The translations under genes were made by a program, and so were the position numbers. A DNA stretch of 7,949 nucleotides, from positions 1-7,949 of the forward strand of contig CAAFLG010000068.1 in NCBI GenBank assembly GCA_900763705.1, read 5' to 3'. The stretch's first letter is position 1; the number at the start of each line of letters is the position of its first letter. The DNA is from an uncultured Oscillospiraceae bacterium (GTDB lineage: Bacteria; Bacillota; Clostridia; Oscillospirales; Oscillospiraceae). Shown here piece by piece: positions 1 through 6,109 of the stretch. The notes beneath the pieces were generated by a model. That model had not been told where the DNA came from, did not search any database, and worked only from the letters and a program-made list of their open reading frames with translations.

Positions 1-975
1 GAGCGCTACGGCATCAAGTTCGACGAGTGGTTCTTCGAGTCCTCGCTGCACAACAGCGGCTATGTCAAAGACACCGTCGAGGAGCTTCATAAGCTCGGCT
101 GGACGTATGAAAAGGAAGGCGCGCTCTGGCTCAAGACCGCCGACATCATGCGCAAGCAGTACCGCAAGCAGGGCAAGAAGGACGAGGACATCGACAAGCT
201 CGACTTAAAGGACGACGTTCTGCGCCGCGCCAACGGCTTCTACACCTACTTTGCCGGCGACATTGCCTATCACCGCAACAAGTTCGCCGTGCGTCACTTC
301 GACAAGGTCATTAACATCTGGGGCGCGGATCATCACGGCCACGTGGCCCGTATGAAGGGCGCGATGGACGCGCTGGGCCTCGACGGCACCAACCGTCTCG
401 ATATCGTGCTGATGCAGCTCGTCAAGCTCGTACGCGATGGCGAGGTCGTGCGTATGTCCAAGCGCACGGGTAAGACCATCTCGCTCTCTGACCTGCTCGA
501 TGAAATTCCTGTCGACGCCTGCCGCTACTTCTTCAACGCCAAGCCCGACACGCAGATGGAATTCGACCTCGGCCTCGCCGTGCGCGAGGACAGCGAGAAC
601 CCCATCTACTATATCCAGTACGCGCACGCGCGCATTTGCAGCCTCCTGAAGGCGCTGGAAGAGGAAGGCCACAGCGTCAAGCCCGGCGCGGTGGATATGT
701 CCATCCTCTCGAGCGAGGCCGAGCACGCGCTCATCAAGGAGCTTTCCTCCTTCGCCGAGGAGATCCGCATGGCAGCGCGCGACTACGACCCGAGCTACAT
801 CAACCGCTACCTCATGCGTCTTGCCGCGGCGTTCCACAAGTTCTACAACGCCTGCCGCATCAAGGGCGAGGACGAGGCCGTCATCGACGCGCGCCTCAAG
901 CTCGCGAGCGCGACCCGTCAGGTGCTCGCCAACGGCCTCAAGGTCATCGGCTGCTCCGCACCGGAGAAGATGTAA
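1..975 (+). CDS. argS: Arginyl-tRNA synthetase, C-terminal ~324 residues (5' truncated by window edge)
   Basis: This cytoplasmic enzyme charges tRNA-Arg with arginine using ATP. The reading frame is open from base 1, so the gene starts upstream of the window; the ATG at 148 is internal. The segment holds the later part of the class I catalytic domain, with the ArgRS hallmark WGADHHGHV and the KMSKS-equivalent loop MSKR (codons 454-465). The C-terminal DALR-type anticodon-binding domain follows, beginning near IYYIQYAHARICSLL and ending in the family-typical SAPEKM before TAA. The N-terminal HIGH motif is outside the window. Between KTADIM and LKDDVLRR there is a lysine-rich stretch of about 18 residues absent from Bacillus-type ArgRS as I recall it; I believe such inserts occur in clostridial homologues. 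A strong terminator follows the stop codon. The transporter operon on the opposite strand converges on it. Identity is very secure. Confidence 0.97.
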   Translation, partial: ERYGIKFDEWFFESSLHNSGYVKDTVEELHKLGWTYEKEGALWLKTADIMRKQYRKQGKKDEDIDKLDLKDDVLRRANGFYTYFAGDIAYHRNKFAVRHFDKVINIWGADHHGHVARMKGAMDALGLDGTNRLDIVLMQLVKLVRDGEVVRMSKRTGKTISLSDLLDEIPVDACRYFFNAKPDTQMEFDLGLAVREDSENPIYYIQYAHARICSLLKALEEEGHSVKPGAVDMSILSSEAEHALIKELSSFAEEIRMAARDYDPSYINRYLMRLAAAFHKFYNACRIKGEDEAVIDARLKLASATRQVLANGLKVIGCSAPEKM

Positions 976-993
976 AAACCTCATACCGACAAG

Positions 994-1030
994 AAAAAAG
1001 GCGTCCGGCCAGTGGCCGGACGCCTTTTTT
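994..1030. terminator. Bidirectional intrinsic terminator between argS and the amino acid ABC operon
   Basis: A perfect 11-bp GC-rich stem (GGCGTCCGGCC at 1000-1010 with GGCCGGACGCC at 1014-1024) closes a 3-nt loop. It is flanked by A6 on the left and T6 on the right, so it gives a hairpin plus U tract in either direction. It lies 19 bases past the argS stop and 5 bases past the stop of the convergent ATPase gene, so it very probably ends both transcripts. Confidence 0.93.
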
Positions 1031-1035
1031 CGCCG

Positions 1036-1782
1036 TCATAGAACTTTTGCAAGGAAGGATTGCAAGCGCTCGCTTTTCGGGTGGTCGAAGAGCGCGGCGG
1101 GCGCGCCCTCTTCGATGATCGCGCCGCCAGACATGAAGACCACGCGGTCGGCGACCTCGCGGGCGAAGCCCATCTCGTGCGTGACGACGACCATCGTCAT
1201 GCCGCCCTCGGCAAGGTCGCGCATGAGGTCGAGCACCTCGCCGACCATCTCGGGGTCGAGCGCGCTCGTCGGCTCGTCGAAGAGCATGACCTCGGGCGCC
1301 ATGGCGAGCGCGCGCACGATGGCGATGCGCTGCTTCTGCCCGCCGGAGAGCATCGCGGGGTATTCGTCCGCCTTGTCGGCAAGGCCGATGCGCTCGAGCA
1401 GCGCCATGGCCTGCGCGTCGGCGTCGACCTGCGATTTGAGCCCCAGCTTCACGGGCGCAAGGGTGATGTTCTTCTTCACCGTCATGTGCGGGAAGAGGTT
1501 GAAGTGCTGGAAGACCATGCCCATCTCGCGGCGGTGGAGGTCAAGATCGACCTTTTTGCCGTTGAGGGCAACATCCTTGAAGTAGATCGTGCCGGAGGAC
1601 GGCTGCTCCAAGAGGTTCAGGCAGCGCAGCAACGTCGATTTGCCGCTGCCGGAGGGGCCGATGATGGCCACGACCTCGCCTCGTTTCACGCTGAAATTGC
1701 AGTGGGAGAGTGCATGGACGCTGCCGCCGCCATATTCCTTGCAGACGTCCTCCACGCGAATAAGATCAGTGCCTGTCGCCAC
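1036..1782 (-). CDS. Polar amino acid ABC transporter ATP-binding protein (probably arginine uptake)
   Basis: This is the cytoplasmic ATPase that powers import by the adjacent permease and binding protein. The 248-residue product has all ABC motifs in order: Walker A GPSGSGKST (42-50), Q-loop in VFQHFNLFPH (Q92), signature LSGGQ (145-149), Walker B VMLFDE (165-170), D-loop SALD (173-176) and switch histidine H202. Length and motifs fit the GlnQ/HisP/ArtP class. I chose the GTG at 1782 because AAAGGAG (1791-1797) sits 8 nt upstream and the protein then begins MATGTDLIRVEDV, as the family does. The longer frame to 1839 would add 19 residues that merely overlap the permease. The gene overlaps the permease 3' end by 17 nt, which suggests translational coupling. 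Substrate specificity is not encoded here; arginine is inferred from the operator upstream of the operon. Confidence 0.94.
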   Translation of the reverse strand: MATGTDLIRVEDVCKEYGGGSVHALSHCNFSVKRGEVVAIIGPSGSGKSTLLRCLNLLEQPSSGTIYFKDVALNGKKVDLDLHRREMGMVFQHFNLFPHMTVKKNITLAPVKLGLKSQVDADAQAMALLERIGLADKADEYPAMLSGGQKQRIAIVRALAMAPEVMLFDEPTSALDPEMVGEVLDLMRDLAEGGMTMVVVTHEMGFAREVADRVVFMSGGAIIEEGAPAALFDHPKSERLQSFLAKVL

Positions 1783-2509
1783 GACGCATTCTCCTTTCCA
1801 GTGCCTCGATCGCCTTGCCGGCGGGGTAGGTGATGACAAAATACATCATCGCCGCCAGCACATAGGGCGAGAGGGAAATATAGGTGGCGGTCGCCACCGT
1901 TTTGGCCGCAAACATCAGCTCGACCATACCGAGCGTGGAGCAGATGGACGATTCCTTGACCATGGTGACGACCTCGTTGCCGAGCGCGGGCAGGACGTTT
2001 TTCACGGCCTGCGGCAGCACGACGAGCTTCATCGCCTGCGCGGAGGAAAGCCCCAGCGAGCGCGCGGCCTCGGTCTGTCCTGCGTCCACGGCGAGGATGC
2101 CCGCGCGGAAGATCTCGGCGACGTAGGCCGAGCTGTTGAGCGCCAGCGCCACAACGCCGGGGATGAAGCGCGAGATATCGATAAAGCCGAAGAGATAGAG
2201 GCGCGGGATGGAGATCGCTCCGAAAAGACCAAAGTAGATGATCGAGAGCTGCACGAGCAGCGGCGTTGAGCGGAAGAGCGCGATGTATGCGCCCGAGACG
2301 ACGCGCACAAGACGGTTCTTGCTCAGGCGCATGAACGCCAGCAGCAGCGCCGGGAGGACTGCCAGCGCAACCGATACGACCGCGAGCAGGAGGGTATATC
2401 CGAGCGCCTGCAAAAAGTATACGCAGTACTTCGGCAGGAAGGAAAAATTGAAGAACGAGGCCGGTGACATCCCGGCAAAAAGGTTCGTCCACCATGCGGC
2501 AAAGTCCAT
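1766..2509 (-). CDS. Polar amino acid ABC transporter permease, HisM/GlnP type
   Basis: This is the integral membrane subunit of the importer, 247 residues, probably working as a homodimer because no second permease gene is present. Hydrophobic segments lie near residues 28-60, 75-100, 115-135 and 210-228. The family signature FRSTPLLVQL is at 79-88. The cytoplasmic EAA coupling loop, which docks on the ATPase, begins at E147 (EAARSLGLSSAQAMKLVVLP). The ATG at 2509 is preceded by AAAGGAG (2519-2525) with 9-nt spacing. The last seven codons encode MRRGDRH and run through the ribosome binding site and GTG start of the ATPase. It lies between the binding-protein gene and the ATPase gene, a standard order for this importer class. 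Confidence 0.94.
   Translation of the reverse strand: MDFAAWWTNLFAGMSPASFFNFSFLPKYCVYFLQALGYTLLLAVVSVALAVLPALLLAFMRLSKNRLVRVVSGAYIALFRSTPLLVQLSIIYFGLFGAISIPRLYLFGFIDISRFIPGVVALALNSSAYVAEIFRAGILAVDAGQTEAARSLGLSSAQAMKLVVLPQAVKNVLPALGNEVVTMVKESSICSTLGMVELMFAAKTVATATYISLSPYVLAAMMYFVITYPAGKAIEALERRMRRGDRH
1791..1797 (-). promoter_or_regulatory. Ribosome binding site that fixes the ATPase start at GTG 1782
   Basis: AAAGGAG on the - strand lies inside the permease 3' coding end, 8 nt before the GTG. An out-of-frame ATG lies only 1 nt after the site; in its frame it encodes the permease tail MRRGDRH, so it is not a start. Confidence 0.8.
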
Positions 2510-2550
2510 GGAAAAGGGCTCCTTTCAAGTGAGTTGGTGTGAGACGCGCC

Positions 2551-2584
2551 AAAGAGCAAAGCCATGTGAAGGGCTTTGCTCTTT
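2551..2584 (-). other. Intercistronic hairpin between binding-protein and permease genes
   Basis: The arms 2551-2563 (AAAGAGCAAAGCC) and 2572-2584 (GGCTTTGCTCTTT) are perfect 13-bp complements around an 8-nt loop. The hairpin lies between the binding-protein stop and the permease start. Read on the - strand, only a short CTCTTT ends the stem and GG follows, so it is a weak terminator at best. Such hairpins in ABC operons commonly protect the upstream binding-protein mRNA or allow partial termination, giving excess binding protein; here that role is inferred. Confidence 0.75.
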
Positions 2585-2621
2585 GACAATGAGAGATAGA
2601 GAGAGGAGAGCAAATGGATTG

Positions 2622-3479
2622 TTAGGCCGCGGGGGTGTCGGGCGTGACCTCAACGGCCACACCGCTCAGTTCGTTGGCAGCGGTGATGAATTCGGCAAGC
2701 TTATCCTCGGACTGCATCTTGGCGATGGCCGCGTTGATGCCGGGCAGCAGGCCCTTGGGGTCGCCCTTGGCGACGGCGATGCAGTAGGGCTGGGCTTCAC
2801 CGAGCTCGGAGGAGGCAGGCGCGATGGCGAGGTCGGGGTTGGCGTCGGCATATTCCTGCGCAACCGCGCCGTCGAGCACGACCGCGTCGATCTTGCCGTA
2901 AACGAGCTCATTGACAAGGTCGGTCACAAGGGAGAGGGAGACAAGGTTCGCGCCTGTCATCTGGTCGCTGACGATGGCCTCCTTGGTGGTGGCGGCCTGC
3001 GCGCCCACGCTCTTGCCTTCAAAGTCGGCAAGCGTTGCATACTGTGCGGCGGCGTCCGCCTTGACGAGGATCATCGGGGGAACATCGGTGTAGTAGGGAT
3101 CGGAAAAATCGGCGGCGGCGAGACGCTTGGGCGTTGCCTCCATGGCCGCCATGACGATGTCATAGTCGCCCTTGGCGAGGGAGGCAAGCAGGTAGTCAAA
3201 GCTCATGTTTTCGATTTGCAGCTCCTTGCCCAGCTCGTCGGCAACATACTGGGCGGCGGAAATGTCGATGCCGGCGTACTGCATCACGCCGTCCTTGTCG
3301 GCGTACATAAACTCGAAGGGGGCATAGTCGGCGGAGGTGCCGAGGATCAGCGTGTCGGAACCGCTCTGTGCGGGATCGGCATCATCGGCGGTTTTGTCGG
3401 CGTCGTCTGCCTTGCTGCCGCAGGCGATCAGCGAGAGGCTCATCAGCAGAGCCAGAGAAAGTGCAAGAAATTGTTTCAT
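2622..3479 (-). CDS. Amino acid ABC transporter substrate-binding lipoprotein (probably arginine/basic amino acid)
   Basis: This is the extracellular receptor of the importer, tethered to the membrane by lipid on cysteine. The 285-residue precursor has a short positive N-terminus, a hydrophobic core and a lipobox LIAC with the modified cysteine at C20. An Asp-rich linker (about 25-38) follows, then an SBP_bac_3 (family 3) fold starting at TLILGTSADYAPFEF (43-57). Family features include GIDISAAQYVADELGK (70-85), TPKR with R119 as the likely ligand carboxylate-binding arginine, and D203 in VVLDGA as the likely ligand amino-group contact, both by analogy with HisJ-type proteins. The ATG at 3479 follows AAAGGAG (3490-3496) at 10-nt spacing. 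It is the first gene of the operon, behind a strong promoter and candidate ArgR sites. Arginine is inferred from those sites; cystine or another polar amino acid cannot be excluded from the protein alone. Confidence 0.93.
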   Translation of the reverse strand: MKQFLALSLALLMSLSLIACGSKADDADKTADDADPAQSGSDTLILGTSADYAPFEFMYADKDGVMQYAGIDISAAQYVADELGKELQIENMSFDYLLASLAKGDYDIVMAAMEATPKRLAAADFSDPYYTDVPPMILVKADAAAQYATLADFEGKSVGAQAATTKEAIVSDQMTGANLVSLSLVTDLVNELVYGKIDAVVLDGAVAQEYADANPDLAIAPASSELGEAQPYCIAVAKGDPKGLLPGINAAIAKMQSEDKLAEFITAANELSGVAVEVTPDTPAA

Positions 3480-3513
3480 GGTTCGTTCGCTCCTTTTGAA
3501 ATTTGTTCCATCT

Positions 3514-3549
3514 TGAATAATATTTTGTCGTTTCGTGAATTTTCATTCG
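3514..3549. promoter_or_regulatory. Candidate tandem ARG boxes (ArgR operator)
   Basis: Two near-palindromes resemble the ArgR/AhrC consensus TGAATWWWWATTCA. TGAATTTTCATTCG (3536-3549) matches 12 of 14 positions, and TGAATAATATTTTG (3514-3527) matches about 11 of 14. Their centres are 22 bp apart, about two helical turns, close to the usual spacing of paired ARG boxes. They lie from roughly +13 to +48 relative to the predicted start point, where bound ArgR hexamer would block elongation or initiation. The local sequence is AT-rich, so chance resemblance is possible for the weaker box. Confidence 0.55.
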
Positions 3550-3568
3550 ATTTATAAACGATAGTGAG

Positions 3569-3597
3569 AGTATAGGCGTTTCTTTATTCATTGTCAA
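3569..3597 (-). promoter_or_regulatory. Sigma-A promoter of the amino acid ABC operon
   Basis: On the - strand there is a perfect -35 TTGACA (3597-3592), a 17-bp spacer and a near-perfect -10 TATACT (3574-3569). The predicted start is near 3562, giving a leader of about 83 nt before the ATG at 3479. An AT-rich stretch just upstream (about 3605-3636) could act as an UP element. This is the strongest promoter match in the window. Confidence 0.9.
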
Positions 3598-3623
3598 CGG
3601 TCGAAAATTCAAAAGTAACGGGT

Positions 3624-3657
3624 AAAAATAAAAAAATTCTGTGCGATTCGCACAGAA
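3624..3657 (-). terminator. Intrinsic terminator downstream of the glycolipid operon
   Basis: Read on the - strand, a 9-bp perfect stem (TTCTGTGCG/CGCACAGAA, 3657-3637) with a 3-nt loop is followed by TTTTTTTATTTTT (3636-3624). It lies about 128 nt beyond the PAP2 stop and just upstream of the binding-protein promoter. It would insulate the transporter operon from read-through of the upstream operon. Confidence 0.88.
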
Positions 3658-3743
3658 AGTGAAAGAACAACGCAAAATAGACTCGATTTATGCATTGCTG
3701 CGCGTATATATGCACTGCCCGGCGCGGCACGGAAGGGGACGCG

Positions 3744-3780
3744 GAAACCCGGCGGGAGCGAAAGGCTCCTGCCGGGTTTC
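3744..3780. repeat. Strong inverted repeat just after the PAP2 stop codon
   Basis: The 16-nt arms 3744-3759 and 3765-3780 (GAAACCCGGC... with ...GCCGGGTTTC) enclose GAAAG. There is one non-Watson-Crick position: G·U in + strand RNA, A-C in - strand RNA. It starts 4 nt past the PAP2 stop, so it is probably a first termination or mRNA 3'-end hairpin for that operon, although only TTTC ends the stem and no U tract follows. The 86 bases between it and the terminator at 3657 hold nothing I can assign. Confidence 0.7.
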
Positions 3781-3784
3781 TGAA

Positions 3785-4468
3785 TCATTTATGCACTTTG
3801 CTTTTGGCGCGTTCCGGCGCTTTGCGGTAGGCAAAGTAATAGCCGATCGCGCACAGCGGCAGCGCCGCGAGCACATCAAGAATGGAGTGCTGCTTCATAA
3901 AGACGGTGGAAACGCAGATGAGGAAGGCGGCGATGGCCGAGGCGATGCGCCATTTCCTTGCCGAGAAGACCGGCGCATACCAGAAGGCGAAGAGCGCCGC
4001 GAACGAGCCGATGACGTGCAGCGAGGGGCAGACATTGGTGTTCGTATCGAAGGCGTAGAAGTGCGCGATGAAGCGCGTGAGGAGATTGTCGCGCGGGAAG
4101 ACCTCGGGCCGCAGCATCTGGCAGGTGGGGAAGAGGAGATAGATAAGGATCGTCACCGTGTAGGTGATCATCACAAAGCGCATCATGCGGCGAAAGCCCG
4201 GCACATCAAAGAAAAATGTGTAGATCACCGCGCCGACGAGGTAGACGAACCAGAAGAGGTAGGGAATGAGGAACCACTCGTTGAAGGGGATGAGATCGTC
4301 GAGCGCGCAGTGCATCTCGATGTAATGCGCGGCGGGATAAAAGCGCTCTACATAGGAAAAGAGCAGGCCGAAGGCGGGCCAGAAGAGCAGCAGCCACACG
4401 TGGGAAAATTCCGGCGAGCAGAGCTTGCTGAAACGAAAGGTGCGGTAGTCGACAGAGGGGCGGATCAT
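3785..4468 (-). CDS. PAP2-superfamily membrane phosphatase/phosphotransferase
   Basis: This is a 227-residue integral membrane protein with about six hydrophobic segments (near 23-42, 63-86, 97-114, 152-168, 173-191 and 197-214). It carries PAP2 active-site motifs in variant form: CPSLH (147-151) for motif C2, and S187...KQH...D198 (S-x6-H194-x3-D198) for motif C3. In place of C1 there is only R120-P121, and the usual lysine seven residues earlier is phenylalanine. The PSLH plus KQHxxxD pattern recalls the branch that includes inositol-phosphorylceramide-synthase-like members, so it may move a phospho-headgroup rather than only remove phosphate. The ATG overlaps the glycosyltransferase stop as ATGA (4465-4468) behind a GGAGG-like site, so translation is probably coupled. 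Likely substrates are lipid phosphates such as phosphatidate or polyprenyl phosphate. Family is firm, substrate unknown. Confidence 0.88.
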   Translation of the reverse strand: MIRPSVDYRTFRFSKLCSPEFSHVWLLLFWPAFGLLFSYVERFYPAAHYIEMHCALDDLIPFNEWFLIPYLFWFVYLVGAVIYTFFFDVPGFRRMMRFVMITYTVTILIYLLFPTCQMLRPEVFPRDNLLTRFIAHFYAFDTNTNVCPSLHVIGSFAALFAFWYAPVFSARKWRIASAIAAFLICVSTVFMKQHSILDVLAALPLCAIGYYFAYRKAPERAKSKVHK

Positions 4469-5586
4469 GCCTTGTCTCCCTCCTCGCTCATTTCCGAGAG
4501 AATGTGCGCCGCCGCGTCGTGCGGCACGGCGGTATCCAGCGCGTCGCCCATCTTTTCAAGCGTATTTTCGTCACTGAGGAGTTTAAGGCTCACGCGCGCG
4601 ATCTCGCGCGGCGTCTTGCCTGTGGCCGCGCCGCCCGCGCGCAGGAAAAAGTCCTTGTTGTACTCCTCGCAGCCGGCGACCGCGTCGATGAAGACCATCG
4701 GAAGGCGCATCGAGGCCGCCTCGGTCACGCTGATGCCGCCGGGTTTGGTGAGATAGAGGTCCGCCGAGTCCATCAGAAGCGCCATGTCCTTCACATAGCC
4801 AAGGATGTGGACATTCTTCACGCCGCAAAAGTGCCGGGAGAGGCGGTTGTAGAGCCGCTGGTTCGTGCCGCAGACGATCGTGAGATCCTGCTCATCCGAC
4901 AGGCTGCGCCCAATGCGGCGGGCGATGCTCATGATGGGGCCGCAGCCCATGCTGCCGCACATCATCACAAGATGGCGGTGGTCGACGGGGATGCCGAACG
5001 AGCGCTTGGCATCCTCCTTGCGCACGCCGGAGTGGAACATCTGGCGCACGGGAATGCCGCAGGCGCGCAGGCGCTCGGGCGTGATGCCGCCGCCGAGAAA
5101 GTCGCCGGAGAGAGACGAGGCGGGGATGAAATAGCGGTCGAGCGTGCTGTCCTTCACGCTGGGCGAGCAGGTGTAGTCCGTTGCGATGAGGCAGGTCTTG
5201 AGGTGCGGCAGGTGCTCCTTCACGACCTCGCTGACCATGAGCGCCGCGAAGGGATGCGTGCAGATCACGGTATCGAAGCCGCTGCCGGCGATGAAGCCGC
5301 TGAGCTGCTGCGCGCCCTGCGTGAGATAGCGGTAGAGCGCGGAGCTCTCGTTGAACTGCGCGGGATGCTCCTCCGCCGCGCGGTAGCCCACGCGGAAAAG
5401 ACCCGGCGCGTGGCGGTAGATGCGCACGTGCCAGTTGGAGATGAAGCGCGAGACCTCGGGCGAGATGAAGCGCAGCGCGTCCTCGGTCGTGCAGGGAATG
5501 TTCTGGATGCGGCACTCCTCGGCGAGCGCCGCGGCGCAGGAGTTGTGTCCCTGGCCGGTATTGCAGCTTAAGATCAAAACGTTCAT
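4465..5586 (-). CDS. Glycosyltransferase, MGDG synthase/UgtP-like (GT28)
   Basis: This 373-residue protein is probably membrane-associated on the cytoplasmic side, transferring a sugar from a nucleotide sugar to a lipid acceptor. The N-terminal acceptor-binding domain opens MNVLILSCNTGQGHNSCAAAL, with the GxGH motif at 11-14 and ATDYTCSPS at 135-143, as in MGDG-synthase N-domains. The C-terminal GT-B donor domain has MMCGSMGCGP (208-217), the loop CGTNQR (239-244), and the donor-binding motif KPGGISVTEA (281-290) followed by EEYN (307-310). Length fits the UgtP/MGDG synthase family. The ATG at 5586 follows AAAGGAG (5594-5600) by 7 nt, and that site overlaps the TAA of the upstream gene, so the two are likely coupled. 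Diacylglycerol is the commonest acceptor in the family, but the CrtO-like neighbour also makes an isoprenoid acceptor conceivable. Confidence 0.92.
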   Translation of the reverse strand: MNVLILSCNTGQGHNSCAAALAEECRIQNIPCTTEDALRFISPEVSRFISNWHVRIYRHAPGLFRVGYRAAEEHPAQFNESSALYRYLTQGAQQLSGFIAGSGFDTVICTHPFAALMVSEVVKEHLPHLKTCLIATDYTCSPSVKDSTLDRYFIPASSLSGDFLGGGITPERLRACGIPVRQMFHSGVRKEDAKRSFGIPVDHRHLVMMCGSMGCGPIMSIARRIGRSLSDEQDLTIVCGTNQRLYNRLSRHFCGVKNVHILGYVKDMALLMDSADLYLTKPGGISVTEAASMRLPMVFIDAVAGCEEYNKDFFLRAGGAATGKTPREIARVSLKLLSDENTLEKMGDALDTAVPHDAAAHILSEMSEEGDKA

Positions 5587-5598
5587 CGATCCGCTCCT

Positions 5599-6081
5599 TT
5601 ACGACGGTTGTTGGTTCTGTTTTGCGCTCCGGCGCTGCTGCATAGCAAGCAGGCGCTCAAGGCGCGGACGGTTGTAGCGCTGGATGATGAGAAACGGCAG
5701 GTTGCCGAAAAGAATGTAGACAGCCGCGAAAAGCGCGCCGCCCGCCCCGGGCCAGAGGCGCAGGGCATAGAGGCCGAACGGCATGAGCAGGAAGTGGATG
5801 CACTCCGCCACGCAGGTCTCCTCGATCATGCGCGGGAGCTGCGCGCGGAGGTCGCCCTCGAGCTTTTTGGCGGGGATGAGCTTCGGGACGATCTTGCTCA
5901 TGTCGGGCACCTTGTCCTGCCATGCGTGCACGCGCAGCGCGCGGTAGAGCTTTGCCTCCCACGGCGCGCAGCGATAGGGAAAGCGGTCGGCGTGAAACCA
6001 ATGCTTGGGCAGAAGTCTGCCGACAAAAAACGACGCGACGCCCAAGGCCGCGTAATATACGCAGCAGCGCAGAAAGCCCAT
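5599..6081 (-). CDS. CrtO-like (glycosyl-4,4'-diaponeurosporenoate acyltransferase family) small membrane protein
   Basis: This is a 160-residue protein with an N-terminal hydrophobic helix (about 3-21) and two more near 93-110 and 113-133. It resembles the staphyloxanthin CrtO family through FPYRCAPWEAKLYRALRV (34-51), the W-x5-PDM segment (54-61), the run IPAKKL (69-74), ETCVAECIH (88-96) and a C-terminal GNLPFLIIQRYNRPR (126-140). CrtO acylates a glucosyl carotenoid acid in Staphylococcus; many clostridial homologues are annotated this way without a carotenoid pathway, so the true substrate is uncertain. I chose the ATG at 6081 because AAAGGAG (6092-6098) sits 10 nt upstream. A longer frame to 6126 would add 15 residues encoded across that site and a hairpin. 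First gene of the operon, 12 nt before the glycosyltransferase. The basic, Gln-rich tail (148-160) is probably cytoplasmic. Confidence 0.75.
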   Translation of the reverse strand: MGFLRCCVYYAALGVASFFVGRLLPKHWFHADRFPYRCAPWEAKLYRALRVHAWQDKVPDMSKIVPKLIPAKKLEGDLRAQLPRMIEETCVAECIHFLLMPFGLYALRLWPGAGGALFAAVYILFGNLPFLIIQRYNRPRLERLLAMQQRRSAKQNQQPS

Positions 6082-6091
6082 GATCGTCCCA

Positions 6092-6098
6092 CTCCTTT
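6092..6098 (-). promoter_or_regulatory. Ribosome binding site fixing the CrtO-like start at 6081
   Basis: AAAGGAG on the - strand lies 10 nt before the ATG at 6081-6079. It argues against the in-frame upstream ATG at 6126, which lies in a GC hairpin with no ribosome binding site. Confidence 0.8.
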
Positions 6099-6109
6099 CG
6101 CAAGAAACG

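Noticed and set aside
205..984. Long open frame antisense to argS (259 codons)
   Set aside because: It is a GC-rich shadow of argS: low-complexity Val/Ala/Asp/Glu/Arg composition, no domain, no ribosome binding site, and argS itself is unmistakable.
1783..1839. N-terminal extension of the ATPase to the ATG at 1839
   Set aside because: The added residues lie wholly within permease coding sequence and match no ABC N-terminus; a well-placed ribosome binding site supports GTG 1782.
2238..3557. 439-codon + strand frame antisense to the binding-protein gene
   Set aside because: It has a Gly/Val/Asp/His-rich composition typical of the antisense of a GC-rich gene, starts inside the permease gene, and overlaps the promoter and ARG-box region. 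The opposite strand encodes a clear lipoprotein.
3480..3562. Riboswitch or T-box in the transporter leader
   Set aside because: The leader is only about 83 nt, with no T-box sequence, specifier stem or terminator/antiterminator pair; the ARG-box explanation fits better.
3687..3795. Three near-repeats of TATGCAyT (around 3689, 3709 and 3790)
   Set aside because: They are short and irregularly spaced, and one lies within PAP2 coding sequence; probably chance.
3641..4756. 371-codon + strand frame across the PAP2 and glycosyltransferase region
   Set aside because: It is a highly charged shadow sequence spanning two well-supported genes on the other strand and beginning in a terminator hairpin.
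4504..5571. 355-codon + strand frame antisense to the glycosyltransferase
   Set aside because: It has His/Arg/Ala-rich shadow composition and no ribosome binding site; the - strand gene has complete GT-B motifs.
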